From: Chloroflexi bacterium SZAS-1
GTDB lineage: Bacteria > Chloroflexota > Chloroflexia > Chloroflexales > Roseiflexaceae
DNA length: 40,035 nt
Assembly: GCA_018266315.1 (NCBI GenBank)
Contig: JAFEAS010000113.1
Location: forward strand, 1-40,035
Direction: 5' to 3'
Position 1 is the stretch's first letter. Each line of letters opens with the position of its first letter. This document shows positions 16,670-26,300 of the stretch, one piece after another. Below the pieces are notes generated by a model. It made no database searches and was not told the DNA's origin. It saw only the letters and a list, made by a program, of their open reading frames with translations. The position numbers and the translations under genes are program-made.

Positions 16670-16777
16670 CTATAGCTGGTGCTGAATGCGGAGTTGCTGC
16701 CCCAAGAACATATACCCAAGTAATATCCCTGCTACTTCCAGCTCAATATACACGCCTACAATGAACGCGCTGTTCAT
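16670..16777 (-). CDS. possible 35-aa membrane peptide
   Basis: A short ATG frame, 13 bp upstream of the kinase start and downstream of promoter C. It encodes a hydrophobic helix (AFIVGVYIELEVAGILLGYM) with a polar tail. No ribosome site is seen. It may be a leader peptide, or the leftover of an N-terminal transmembrane gene; weak evidence. Confidence 0.2.
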   Translation of the reverse strand: MNSAFIVGVYIELEVAGILLGYMFLGQQLRIQHQL

Positions 16778-16839
16778 GAGATTGATTGTGCTGCCACCTT
16801 CGCTAAGTTAGCGTACAATCGCATGTGCCAGTATGGAGT

Positions 16840-16883
16840 AGCGTAACCATCAATCGGGGAAATGTCACCTACCAATTGGTAGG
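16840..16883 (-). promoter_or_regulatory. operator-promoter C (drives the kinase gene)
   Basis: The perfect 16-bp palindrome CCTACCAATTGGTAGG (16868-16883) abuts, on the minus strand, -35 GTGACA, then a 17-bp spacer and -10 TACGCT (rc of 16840-16845). It is the best match to the motif among the four sites. The first downstream gene of known type is the CPT-like kinase, about 180 bp away. Confidence 0.7.
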
Positions 16884-16995
16884 CTAGCAGGCCAACGCGA
16901 TGGCAAGCGCTCCTCAGACGTGTGGCTGTGATGATAATGCTTCTGCTACAGAAGAGCGTGATGGAAGGAGTTTGCCAATCTCTCATTCCAACACC

Positions 16996-17009
16996 TGGCA
17001 TGATTGCCA
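16996..17009. promoter_or_regulatory. second palindrome, copy 3
   Basis: TGGCATGATTGCCA, one mismatch from the other two copies, with arms extended to CTGGCA/TGCCAG. It lies in the 450-bp stretch between divergent promoters C and D, where no convincing gene is seen. A weaker version, TGGCATCACACCA, is at 17144-17156. Confidence 0.4.
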
Positions 17010-17227
17010 GACAGCGCATCTTTTCAGGGGTGCATTGTGGTAGAACCTGTTCGATAAATCTGGTTAATCCCTTGATGTATGTTGGGGTTTGGGCGAGGTC
17101 GAAGCCCCATATTTCGTTTTCTAGTGCGGTGTACGGTTATGCTTGGCATCACACCAGAAGAACGAAGGGAGCAAATGGATTTGCTATTACGCCTACACAT
17201 ACTATGTTCAGATATCGCGCTTGGTTT

Positions 17228-17271
17228 CCTATCAATTGGTAGGTGCCGGGTAGCTTAATGTTTGCTATACC
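17228..17271 (+). promoter_or_regulatory. operator-promoter D (drives the CPBP protease gene)
   Basis: Operator CCTATCAATTGGTAGG (17228-17243, one change from perfect) abuts a weak -35 GTGCCG, then a 17-bp spacer and -10 TATACC (17266-17271), on the plus strand. It is inverted relative to A-C and points at the protease gene about 200 bp downstream. The leader between has no supported gene. Confidence 0.6.
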
Positions 17272-17480
17272 TTGGGCAGATGTGGTTCAAAGACAACTGG
17301 CGTTAGCGGATATGCCTGAAGAGAATAGACCGGGCGCTCGGCAATGAAAGATTTTCGCACTGTTGAGCGAAAGTAAACAGGGCGCCACCCAGGTGCATCG
17401 TCTTGATGGAGCGAATAGCACAACGACGCTTGAAATGATATGCGAGTAGCAGTGAAGATGCCCTGGCCATTTGTTTTTGC

Positions 17481-18112
17481 TTGCTCTTTTTCTTTGGCCT
17501 GTGGGTTATGCGTGTAGTTGTGTTGTTGCCTTATGAGCGACAATTGCAGCAACCAATTGTTGTGCTGCTGCTTGGGGCAGTTGTTCGCATCTTCATCTGG
17601 CTGTTTCCGGTATGGTGCTATGTTTATTGGTACGAAGGGCAGTCGTTTGCCAGGTATATTCGGCCGCTTGCGCCGGTTCACCCACAGCAGCGCCGATGGG
17701 CAGCCTGCCTTGTACTGACCTATTTCGGTTGCAGTGTCATTGTAAGTCATGTGCTTCAGGCAAAACCTTTCACGACGATCTGGCTGTCGCCAACACGCGG
17801 CCTTGATCTTCTTTTTCTTCCGGTAGCACCAATAGTTGAAGAAATTTTTTCGTGGCTTCATTCTGCGTCAGCTCAATATGTACTGGCGCTTTTGGCTGGC
17901 TAATCTGGGGACGACAGCCCTCTTTATTGCGATTCATTGGCCTGGCTGGCTGGTGCAACCGCTTCCTTACTCTGCGATGTTACTCAACTCACTGCGCACT
18001 GGCGTTTTCAGTATCTTTTGGGGGGTATCTTGCACATGTAACGCGCAGCTTGCGCTCACGCATCTCTGCTCATGTGCTCAACAACCTCCTCATCGCGCTT
18101 GGCTTCATGTAA
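17481..18112 (+). pseudogene. CPBP-family (CAAX/Abi) intramembrane protease, frameshifted
   Basis: A polytopic membrane protein read in three frames. Frame 1 (from TTG 17481) gives hydrophobic helices and ends APIVEEIF. Frame 2 continues FFRGFILRQLNMYWRFW and then FIAIHWPGWL. Frame 3 ends GYLAHVTRSL, then SAHVLNNLLIALGFM and the stop at 18112. Together they hold the CPBP motifs EExxxR, FxxxH and HxxxN in order. The breaks fall at a T6 run (17846-17851) and a G6 run (18020-18025), so they are either true mutations or base-calling errors. The N-terminus is also uncertain: an ATG at 17458 is out of frame by one further base. Family members cleave prenylated or regulatory membrane proteins, or give bacteriocin immunity. 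Operator D suggests co-regulation with the efflux system. Confidence 0.75.
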
Positions 18113-18270
18113 ACATTGTTGTCAAAGCGTCTTTCAATCTAGCTCTAGGCGCCCCCTTCTACCCCTTTTTCTTCCTCAACGAGGTTTTCCTCACGCGTAA
18201 TCGGTCTTACGCAGTGCAGCCGCCAAACCACTATTCCTGCGTATCATTCTCAATCCGTTGATTCTTTGGT

Positions 18271-18313
18271 TTGCTCGTGCGGTGCCCGGCGTAGCCGGGC
18301 ACCGCACGAGCAA
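18271..18313. repeat. perfect 20-bp inverted repeat with GTA loop
   Basis: TTGCTCGTGCGGTGCCCGGC and its exact complement flank only three bases, giving a very stable hairpin. No T-tract follows, so it is not a standard terminator. It stands about 160 bp beyond the protease stop and resembles a dispersed extragenic palindromic element. Confidence 0.8.
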
Positions 18314-18321
18314 CGTAAATT

Positions 18322-18345
18322 CTTGGGCGGCGAAGCCACCCCAAG
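18322..18345. repeat. second tandem hairpin with GAA loop
   Basis: CTTGGGCGGC, loop GAA, GCCACCCCAAG: an imperfect inverted repeat with a one-base bulge, 8 bp after the perfect hairpin. The two triloop hairpins form one composite structure. The following 18346-18622 has no supported gene. It contains only an 8-bp inverted pair ATACCAAA (18426) / TTTGGTAT (18522) around about 90 bp. Confidence 0.55.
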
Positions 18346-18622
18346 CCCCACTATACAATAAGCCAAATCTCACCGTGCAACCATATGCCCGCCTGGTCTC
18401 TGTGATACAATTAGAGCTGCCAGTAATACCAAATCTGGTTCAATATGTGTATAGCATTCACGACGTATTACGCACTACAAAGCCAAACGCTCCGTGCGTC
18501 GTGCGTCATATTAGTGGCGACTTTGGTATAAATAGACAGCACTGACCTGTGCGCTGGGAATCAGCGTATGAGTGTCCGTTCAATCTCATAGAAATGATAT
18601 TTTATAGCAGTAGCAGAACACT

Positions 18623-21600
18623 ATGCTTTCCATAAAGCCATCGTTAATCATCCACCCTAAATCTGAGCCTGAGCTTCCATTTCAGCAGGTTATTGCCACT
18701 GTGCCCTTTCCCTATCGGCTTATTCTTACCCTTATGCTTGAGATTGGGCTAAGCAGTGCTGAGCTTCTGGCGCTGAATTATGAAGACATCATTTTTGATA
18801 ACAATAGTGTGCGATTACGCTTGCGCGAAGGTGTCACCGAGCGACTGATTACTATTGCCCTACAGCAGGCACCTGAGAGTGTGAGCGGCTTACGGATGCA
18901 CTTGCGTGGCTTCTCACAGCAGGGGCCGAATACGCCACTGTTCTGTTCGCAGCGGGGGCGGCGCTGTTCGTATGATGCGCTTCACTATCACTGGGTACGC
19001 GCCTGCCAAGATTGTGGTGCTGTCAACGCGTCAGGGCATCCGGTAATTGGGCTACAGCAACTTGCTCAATCGGCACCTGGGCACTGTGCTGTGCTTACTC
19101 CCGCGCCAAAAGTTGACATAGCGACTGCAGCCTCCACGCCGAGCAATCGTGTCCCTGCCGATGCCGTTACAACCTTTCCGCTCACCATAACGAAGCTGCT
19201 GATGCCTAAGCCGCGAGTGAAGCGCGTTATACGCGAGCGCTTGCTAGCGCGCCTCGATCAGGCACTGACATATCGCCTCATCTTATTGAGTGCACCAGCA
19301 GGATCAGGCAAGACACAGCTGTTGAGCGAATGGCTGTACCAGGGCGCTACGCCAACCGCCTGGGTGAGTTTGGATGAAACGGATAATGATCCAGTGCGTT
19401 TCTGGGCGTATCTTTCGGCTGCTCTCGCACCTTTCTTGCCCGAAGCCGTGATGGTGACACATCACCGCCGCGAGCGTTCTATTGAAGTAACAGTGCTCCC
19501 AACCTTATTAATTAATGCGCTGGCTTCGCTTTCCACTCCAATAGTGCTTGTGCTTGATGATTATCACCGTATTACGAATATCAATATCCACAAGGCGCTT
19601 GATTGGTTTCTTGAACGCCTTCCAGCTAGCCTGCACCTTGTCATTGCCACACGGTATGATCCGCCACTAGCTCTGGCGCAGCTGCGCGTTCGCGATGAGG
19701 TTGCTGAGCTGCGCTTGCACGACCTGGCATTTACCGAAGCCGAGGGTCAGGATTTCCTCAGCCGGGTCATGGGCCTCGCGCTCAACCAGGCCGCGCTCAC
19801 TCAGCTCTGGACACAATCAGAGGGCTGGATTGCGGGGCTGCAACTAGCCGCGCTCGCCGCCCGCAGCCAAACTGGCAGTCAGGCACACCAGCCACATATC
19901 TCTGGCAGTCAGCGCTTGCTGGCTGATTACCTTGGCGATGAAGTGCTGCGCCAACTTTCACCAGCGACACAGACATTCCTATTACATACTGCCCACCTTG
20001 AGCGCTTCTGTGCGCCACTGTGCGATGCCGTGCTTGCGCCGACTAACGAACCCACGCAGGGTAGCCAGGCTATGCTGACGGCACTCGAGCGGGCTAATCT
20101 CTTTTTGATTCCGCTTGATCAGGAGCGTCACTGGTACCGCTACCACCACCTGTTTGCCGATATGCTGTGTAAGCATCCCCAGCAGGATGTACAGACCACC
20201 CGCACTATTCATCAGCGGGCAGCACGTTGGTATGCCGAGGCTGGCTTGAGCGATGAGGCGATCATCCATGCGCTGATGGCCAATGACTATGAATATGCTG
20301 CTGCGCTGATTGCGCCAATCGCGGATATTCGCACCTGGCAGCGTGGCGACGTTTTGACCCTGCTTGGCTGGCTGCAGCGCATCCCTGACAGTGTTCTCCA
20401 GAATCAACCAGTTATTCGGCGGGCGCAGGCGTGGGCCCTGGTTGCAACGCGTCAGTTTGCTGCCTTTGATCGCTTGCTTACCCGAATTGAAGCAGCGACC
20501 GAAGTACCTCCGGCGCTGGATACCCTTGATCTAGCCCGCCTGCGCGTGGTGGCTGCGAATATGCGGGGTGACCCAACGGCTGCAATAACGCTCATACAGG
20601 CGATTCAGCTACAGCTGACCCCTGGAAGCGAGGATCTCCAGGCCGGGCTTGCAATTGAGCGGGGTATGGCGCTGCGCACCCTGGGTGATGCGGCAGCGGC
20701 GCAAGAGGCCTTTACAATAGCTACGCACCTCTGTCAGCAGGCTAACAACCCGATTCGTACCCTGCTGGCTTATAGTCATCTTGGGGCTACGCAAACCTGG
20801 CAGGGCCAGTTGCACGAGGCGGCCACAAGCTTCCAACGCGCGCTGCACTATGCCGAAGTTGCAGGAACCCCCGATATGCCAGCGACCGGGATGGCATTTA
20901 CCTGGTTAGGGCGTGTACTGTATGAATGGGGCGACCTGGTCAGCGCCGAGGCGACGATCCGCCGGGGCCTGGCCCGAGGTGCCCACTGGTGGAGCCGCGA
21001 TATTCAGATGGCGGGTATTGCGGCGCTAGCGCGGGTACTGGCCGCTCGCCATGATCTTGCAGGTTTAATAACGCTATACGATGATGCACAGCTGCTGGCG
21101 TTGCGCTATAACCTGCATTGGCCTGCCGCGGTTGTGGCGATGTTTATTGCACAACTGTATGCTGATCAGGGTGATCTCTCAGCCGCTTTAGCACAGGTCA
21201 ATGCGATTCGATCCGATCGCTTAAGTACATCGGATGGCTTTGGAAGAGTTGCTGAAATCCAAAGCACCCTGCATATTCGGCTTTTGCTGGCTCAGCACAA
21301 TCATCAGCAGGCACTGATAGCAATTGCAGCAGCCCCTGGGCAAGTAGTTGGTGGTGGCAGCCGAACCTGCCGAATTGAACTTCAAATGCTCAGTGTGCAA
21401 GCCTATCTACAGGCAGCTCGGCCACAATTGGCATACCAGGCGTTCGAAACAGCGCTAGTACTGGCAGAACCTGCGGGCTATATCCAGGTTTTCCTGAACG
21501 ATTACGAAGCGGTCTATGATCTGCTCATCCAAGCTCGTCGCCAACACCGCCCTAACACGCCGATACGCCTTTATGTAGAACGATTACTGCGGATGCGCCC

Positions 21601-21841
21601 ACATGAGGTTACTGCCGCAATAGAAGAACTAACCCCCGCTTTGATTGAGCCACTGCGTGAGCGTGAGCGCGAGATTCTGCTATTACTGGCGGCTGGTCAT
21701 TCCACTCGGGCAATTGCGCAACAATTGGTTATTTCAGCCGGTACCGTCAAATGGCATCTACAGAACATCTACACCAAACTACAGGTTCGTAGCCGCACGC
21801 AAGCAGTTGCGCGTGCGCATGAGCTGCGCATTTTGACATAA
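18623..21841 (+). CDS. MalT-type (LAL) LuxR regulator with N-terminal tyrosine-recombinase-like domain
   Basis: A 1072-residue regulator. Residues about 20-160 resemble the catalytic fold of phage-integrase/Xer recombinases: PYRLILTLMLEIGLSSAELLALNYEDI, a beta-hairpin VRLREGVTERL, then TPLFCSQRGRRCSYDALHYHW. The active-site Arg of 'GLRxSEL' is Ser here, the HxxR box reads HPVIG and no tyrosine nucleophile is visible, so the domain should be catalytically dead. After a linker the STAND ATPase begins (about 187), with Walker A SAPAGSGKT (223-231) and Walker B IVLVLDDYHRI. A winged helix, TPR-like repeats (about 480-1000) and a C-terminal LuxR helix-turn-helix (REREREILLLLAAGHSTRAIA ... GTVKWHLQNIYTKL) follow. 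The gene stands alone; ligand and targets are unknown. Confidence 0.88.
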   Translation: MLSIKPSLIIHPKSEPELPFQQVIATVPFPYRLILTLMLEIGLSSAELLALNYEDIIFDNNSVRLRLREGVTERLITIALQQAPESVSGLRMHLRGFSQQGPNTPLFCSQRGRRCSYDALHYHWVRACQDCGAVNASGHPVIGLQQLAQSAPGHCAVLTPAPKVDIATAASTPSNRVPADAVTTFPLTITKLLMPKPRVKRVIRERLLARLDQALTYRLILLSAPAGSGKTQLLSEWLYQGATPTAWVSLDETDNDPVRFWAYLSAALAPFLPEAVMVTHHRRERSIEVTVLPTLLINALASLSTPIVLVLDDYHRITNINIHKALDWFLERLPASLHLVIATRYDPPLALAQLRVRDEVAELRLHDLAFTEAEGQDFLSRVMGLALNQAALTQLWTQSEGWIAGLQLAALAARSQTGSQAHQPHISGSQRLLADYLGDEVLRQLSPATQTFLLHTAHLERFCAPLCDAVLAPTNEPTQGSQAMLTALERANLFLIPLDQERHWYRYHHLFADMLCKHPQQDVQTTRTIHQRAARWYAEAGLSDEAIIHALMANDYEYAAALIAPIADIRTWQRGDVLTLLGWLQRIPDSVLQNQPVIRRAQAWALVATRQFAAFDRLLTRIEAATEVPPALDTLDLARLRVVAANMRGDPTAAITLIQAIQLQLTPGSEDLQAGLAIERGMALRTLGDAAAAQEAFTIATHLCQQANNPIRTLLAYSHLGATQTWQGQLHEAATSFQRALHYAEVAGTPDMPATGMAFTWLGRVLYEWGDLVSAEATIRRGLARGAHWWSRDIQMAGIAALARVLAARHDLAGLITLYDDAQLLALRYNLHWPAAVVAMFIAQLYADQGDLSAALAQVNAIRSDRLSTSDGFGRVAEIQSTLHIRLLLAQHNHQQALIAIAAAPGQVVGGGSRTCRIELQMLSVQAYLQAARPQLAYQAFETALVLAEPAGYIQVFLNDYEAVYDLLIQARRQHRPNTPIRLYVERLLRMRPHEVTAAIEELTPALIEPLREREREILLLLAAGHSTRAIAQQLVISAGTVKWHLQNIYTKLQVRSRTQAVARAHELRILT

Positions 21842-22008
21842 TGACGATAAAGGCGTACTCCTGCGCTTGCCGCGCCAAAGCTCACCACGCAGGTGATGCA
21901 ACGCACCGGCTACTCCGCGAACTGCGCTGTACGATAGTGGCTGCGAGTCTAGCATGAGCGGGAAGCAGCCGAGCATACCCGGCGGGCGAAGCTGGCCGAT
22001 CGTGCCCG

Positions 22009-22218
22009 GCGAGCGACTACGACAAGGGTGTGGCTTTATTGGCCGAGCTGCGTGATCTCGCAGTACATCAGGGGAAACGGGCTGTCTTCGATGTGAAACT
22101 AGCTCAGGTGATTGCCGCATACGCCGGGTTAGCCGCACTGCACAAAGACCTCACAGCACAACCCTTGGCAGGGCGTAGGGTAAATCGCGCCCGATCAACT
22201 GTGACAGACTCCTTGTAG
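22009..22218 (+). pseudogene. gene remnant, similar to the C-terminus of SWIM zinc-finger proteins
   Basis: An open stretch reads ASDYDKGVALLAELRDLAVH and then QGKRAVFDVKLAQVIAAY. This pattern of paired helices recalls the C-terminal end of SWIM zinc-finger proteins, where 'DYxxAVxLLxxLRDLA' is common; this is from memory and weak. No zinc finger is present upstream, and the preceding 21842-22008 is GC-rich and gene-free. It ends 5 bp from the stop of the converging jetD. Confidence 0.3.
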
Positions 22219-22222
22219 CAAC

Positions 22223-23386
22223 TCAGGAAGATGATGGGCGTGATGTCAACACATGATGCAACTGCTCCTGCGCATAGTGGAAACTGATCCGTTCCTGCTC
22301 AAGGCGCAGGGTCGTAGTGGCGAGTTCGGTAAATAGTGCCTGCTCAACAGCAGTGAGGCCAGGCAGCTCGTTGATTGCGCAAGGAGTTCCTGGTACGACA
22401 AAACCCCGGAATGCATCGAGTGTTGCTTTATCCATCAGGAACGATTGTGCCTGCGGAAAGTAGCGGCGCACCTGCGCGAGAATCTGAAACCCCTGAGCAT
22501 CAAGATCGCCCCAGTACCAGAGTCGGCAGGTGCGCAACCAGTGTAGCGTGTTGAGGCGCTCGACATTGAAGCCGCTGCCGAATATCGCGATCGCACCAGT
22601 CAATGCGGGCAGAGTCAGGAAGACGAGCTTATTTTCGACAATAATACAGTCGCTTCCGCCGAGCGCCAACTCGGCGATCTGCGAAATCGGCGCACTGATG
22701 TCGGTTAGTGGCAAGCCCATGCGCAAACCGAGTGCCGGATCGAGCAACCGCAGGCGAACGAGTGCTTCATCATAGCGTAGCCCATACCGCAACTCGAACT
22801 GCACCTCATCATACGCTATTGTCGTCGGCGGCAGGAGCGTATCGAGTAACCGACGTAGGATTGCAGTGTGCCCTTCAATAAACTTGGTGTGCACAGCAAC
22901 TGGCAGTTCGCGGAGATAGAGGCCAGGGCGCGGGTGGGCGAGAAAATAGGCGCAAACGGCTAATAAATCCGGCCATACATTGTGATACTCAATAATTCGT
23001 TGGACATTTGGCTCCAGCCAGGACTCAAGCTGTGGGAGTGTCGCACGAATTAGCGCCACATCTGATTGGAAGGCCGCGAACTCATCGGTTTTTCCAGCCA
23101 GTCGCAACAAATCTTCGGCACTCTCGATGGTGATGCGCTCAGGCAGGGATTGTGTGCCGAACGCACGCATCACTCGCATCTGTTGCTCAACCTGGTACCC
23201 AAATCCGCGCCGCTTCTTGGCTTTCGCCAACAGCAGTTCGACTTCTTGCTGGAGTGTGCGGTAATCGGTGGGCAACGTGCCAGCAGGAAAACTCAGTGAC
23301 GTGAATGGTACCCTACGGAGCCAGTCGCGCAGGAAAGGAACATAGGCGCGTTGCGCACGGGTTGCAATCTCGTCGGGGCTGATCAT
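22223..23386 (-). CDS. jetD: Wadjet protein JetD (Toprim-type nuclease subunit)
   Basis: A 387-residue protein with a DUF3322-like N-terminal arm (about 1-190) and a DUF2220/Toprim C-terminal domain (about 195-380). The Toprim acidic residues are visible as Glu251 in CIIVENK and the DxD pair Asp294/Asp296 in YWGDLDAQGF. In characterised type I Wadjet complexes JetD cleaves circular DNA after JetABC has extruded it into loops. Its ATG overlaps the jetC stop as ATGA. Length and catalytic residues appear intact. It is the last gene of the operon. Confidence 0.9.
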   Translation of the reverse strand: MISPDEIATRAQRAYVPFLRDWLRRVPFTSLSFPAGTLPTDYRTLQQEVELLLAKAKKRRGFGYQVEQQMRVMRAFGTQSLPERITIESAEDLLRLAGKTDEFAAFQSDVALIRATLPQLESWLEPNVQRIIEYHNVWPDLLAVCAYFLAHPRPGLYLRELPVAVHTKFIEGHTAILRRLLDTLLPPTTIAYDEVQFELRYGLRYDEALVRLRLLDPALGLRMGLPLTDISAPISQIAELALGGSDCIIVENKLVFLTLPALTGAIAIFGSGFNVERLNTLHWLRTCRLWYWGDLDAQGFQILAQVRRYFPQAQSFLMDKATLDAFRGFVVPGTPCAINELPGLTAVEQALFTELATTTLRLEQERISFHYAQEQLHHVLTSRPSSS

Positions 23387-26300
23387 GGTATTGCGTGTGC
23401 CGACTGTACAAAGCTCGCCTTCTCCGCCCGATACTGGTCAATCGTCAGCGTGATTACCCGCGAGTCATTCTCCTCCATGCTATTGCTGACGAAATGACAC
23501 GCAGCGATATACGGCTCCACGACATGGGTTTTATCGAGTGGTGTCACGACGAGCAGTTGTAGATTCAACTGACGGAAGAGAGCCATTGCATAGCGGGCGT
23601 TTGTCTCATCGGATTTACTAAAGGCTTCATCAACAACCACAAAGCGGAAGCTGTGTGCCAGATCCTCATCCTGGGCCAAGCCATACTGGTAGGCGATCGC
23701 TGAGGCCAGGATGGTATAGGCTAACTTCGCCTTTTGCCCGCCCGACTTGCCTGAGGAGTCGGAGTAGTAGTTTTTGACCGCACCATCCTCATGGTAGCGC
23801 TCTTCAGCGGCGAAATCGAGCCAATTGCGTACATCAGTGACCTTGGCTGTCCAGCGCTCCTCTTTATCGAAACGGTCGATCAGTGCGCGAATGCGCTGAA
23901 AGCTGGCTTCGTTCGCCTCGGGTGTACGCTGGCCTACATCAGGAATACACGCACGTAACGCCTGACGGAAATCCTGGATCTCACGGTCAGGGTTCGCACC
24001 GGTAGTTAATTGAATGTAGGTCGATCCGGTATATGCAATTGTTCCCAGCGACTCATTGAGCGTCGCAATACTCTCACGATACTCAGCAACCTTCTTATCG
24101 AGGCTACTCTGGAAGCCGACGATTGCATCGACCACTTTCCCATCGAGCCATTCCTTGAAGCGCCGCCGATGGGTTGGCAGATCGTCGCGGGCGATTCGCT
24201 CGTGCATACGTCGGTATTCACCCACTGATTCGATACTGGAATCCATTTCGGCACTGTCCTCAGGGTAGTCACTCTTGAAGCGTACCATCTTCTCGATCAT
24301 GCCGCGCTCAAGGCTCGATGTTTGCCCTTGTAAGGCGTAGGCGCGATTTTTATAGAGGCTCACCATCTGGCTATGCTGGTCAACAATTGTGTCAAGCGTG
24401 AGTGTGCGCCCCTTCAGATCAGACTCAATACGAGTATTCACACCGATCAGCGCATCGGATGGGGCAGCAGCAAGCCGCGCCGCGCTCTCGGCACGCTGGC
24501 GCTCAAAGCGCTGCACATCACTCTCCAGCGTCGCACTGACTGACAGTATGCGTTGCCTGTCACTTTCAACCTGCTCACGCTGGCTAGTGATATCTGCCAA
24601 CTGACTCCGAAGCTTGGCCAGTTGGTTCGAACTGGCCTCCAACTCCTGTTGCTGATGTTCGAGTTCGTGTATGCGCTGTGCATCAGTCTGCCAGTCAATC
24701 TTCGTGAAATCGTCAAACGCTAGCAACTCATGCAGCAAGCGGCGCTGCTCGTCACGCTGCTTCTGCTCGTTCTCCAGCTTCCTGATCGTTTCGCGCGACG
24801 CCTGAAGTGCAGTATTCTGCCGGGCAAGCTCCACCTCCAGTGCCACAATCTTGTCGCGATTATCCCATCCAAGCACATAGCGCATACGGTCATGGAGCGC
24901 ATGGCGGTCGTCCTTCTCGTGGCGTGCACCGCCACGTTTGATCTGCCCATTGATTGTGAGCGCACGCTGCTGGCGCTGAAACTGCTCGCTCGTCTCACAG
25001 CAGATATATTCCCAGTGCTCTAGGAGATCGGCCTTCAGCCAGTCGTGCAGCAGGGCTGCTGGCTTGATCTCAAGCTTGTGGAAAAGTGCATCAGCGTCAA
25101 GCCCGGCGCTGCTCCGTGGCATACGCCGTGTGTCAGCCCGATGGTACACCAATCGTCCACGCAAGTTGGTGGCGTCGACATACCCCATCACTCGTCGATA
25201 GTGGGATTCGGGTACGAGCATCTGGCGACCATACCCGCCCAAGAGTCGCTCGATCGCCCCTTCCCACCGACTGGCTTCTTCACGCACGCGTAGCAACTCA
25301 CCAACGAACGGCAGTTCCTCGGTGTCGATATCGAGAACCCGCGCCAATTCATCACGGATGCGTAGATCCTCCGATGGGATGCGGCTCTTGCGTAGGCGCA
25401 ACGAATCGATCTCGCCTGTCAATTCCTGACAGACAGCGATCAGGCGGCCTTCTTCCTGTTTATGTTTGTCACGCTCCTGAACGATCATTTGCATCCGGCG
25501 CTCGATGGGTACGAGTGCCTCGCGTGCCTTTTGTGTCGTCGCGAAGAAGGTTGTCTGTTCACTATAGACTGGTAGCGTAAGCAACCGTGTAATGGCATTG
25601 TATTTATCTGCCTGTGCCTTCTTTTCGCGGCGGTGCTCGTTGAGATACACCAAATCTTGTTGCAGTCGCTGAAGCTGCTGTCCGGCAGTATCGCCACTGA
25701 TCGCGACATTGAGATCGATCTCTTGTTTGCGCAGCGCCGTAACCTGTATATGGAGTGCAGACGCCTGCTGTGCGCGCTCGTTGATCTGGGCGTGGGCTTC
25801 GGCACGGGCGCGATCAAGCAACTCGATTGTACGACGGGCGAAGAAGATCGGCACTACGAGCGCGCATTGTTCAGCTTCGCCAATACGCACCATCAACTGT
25901 TCATGCTGCTCGGCCTCGTGCAACAGTGGCACAAGGCGTGCGATCTGCGCCTCGGCTTTAGCGATCGCATCATGAGCGCGCGTCAGGTTCTGGTAGGTCT
26001 CGCGTAACTGATTTATCTTTTCGCTACTGTCGGTGCGTTCGAGCATGTGTTGGCGCACAAACTCATTTAAACCGCCAATTTCTTTGATCGATACCGTTTG
26101 ATTGAAGAGATCGAGTGCCTTTTCGGAACGAAGCCGAAAGCGTTTAATCAGCTCACGGCTGTAGCGACTGAACTCATCGTACACTTCAGCGCCAAGGACT
26201 CTGAGGCGCTTGCGCAACTCATCGGGTGTGCTTGTAATCTGGAGGTGTTCTGCAATACTGAGGCGGAGTGGGGCAAGAATATAGATTTTCCTCAGCTCAA

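Noticed and set aside
16922..17242. 106-codon plus-strand open frame between promoters C and D
   Set aside because: It runs over a palindrome and operator D, has no ribosome site and shows no domain; better read as regulatory space.
18271..18313. Rho-independent terminator of the CPBP gene
   Set aside because: The stem is perfect, but no T-run follows and it is 160 bp from the stop.
18426..18529. MITE-like element bounded by ATACCAAA/TTTGGTAT
   Set aside because: The inverted pair is only 8 bp, and no target duplication or second copy was seen; noted under the hairpin entry but not called.
21779..22138. 119-codon minus-strand open frame between the LAL gene and jetD
   Set aside because: Overlaps the 3' end of the LAL gene, has a shadow-like composition (Arg/Pro/Leu-rich) and no family similarity.
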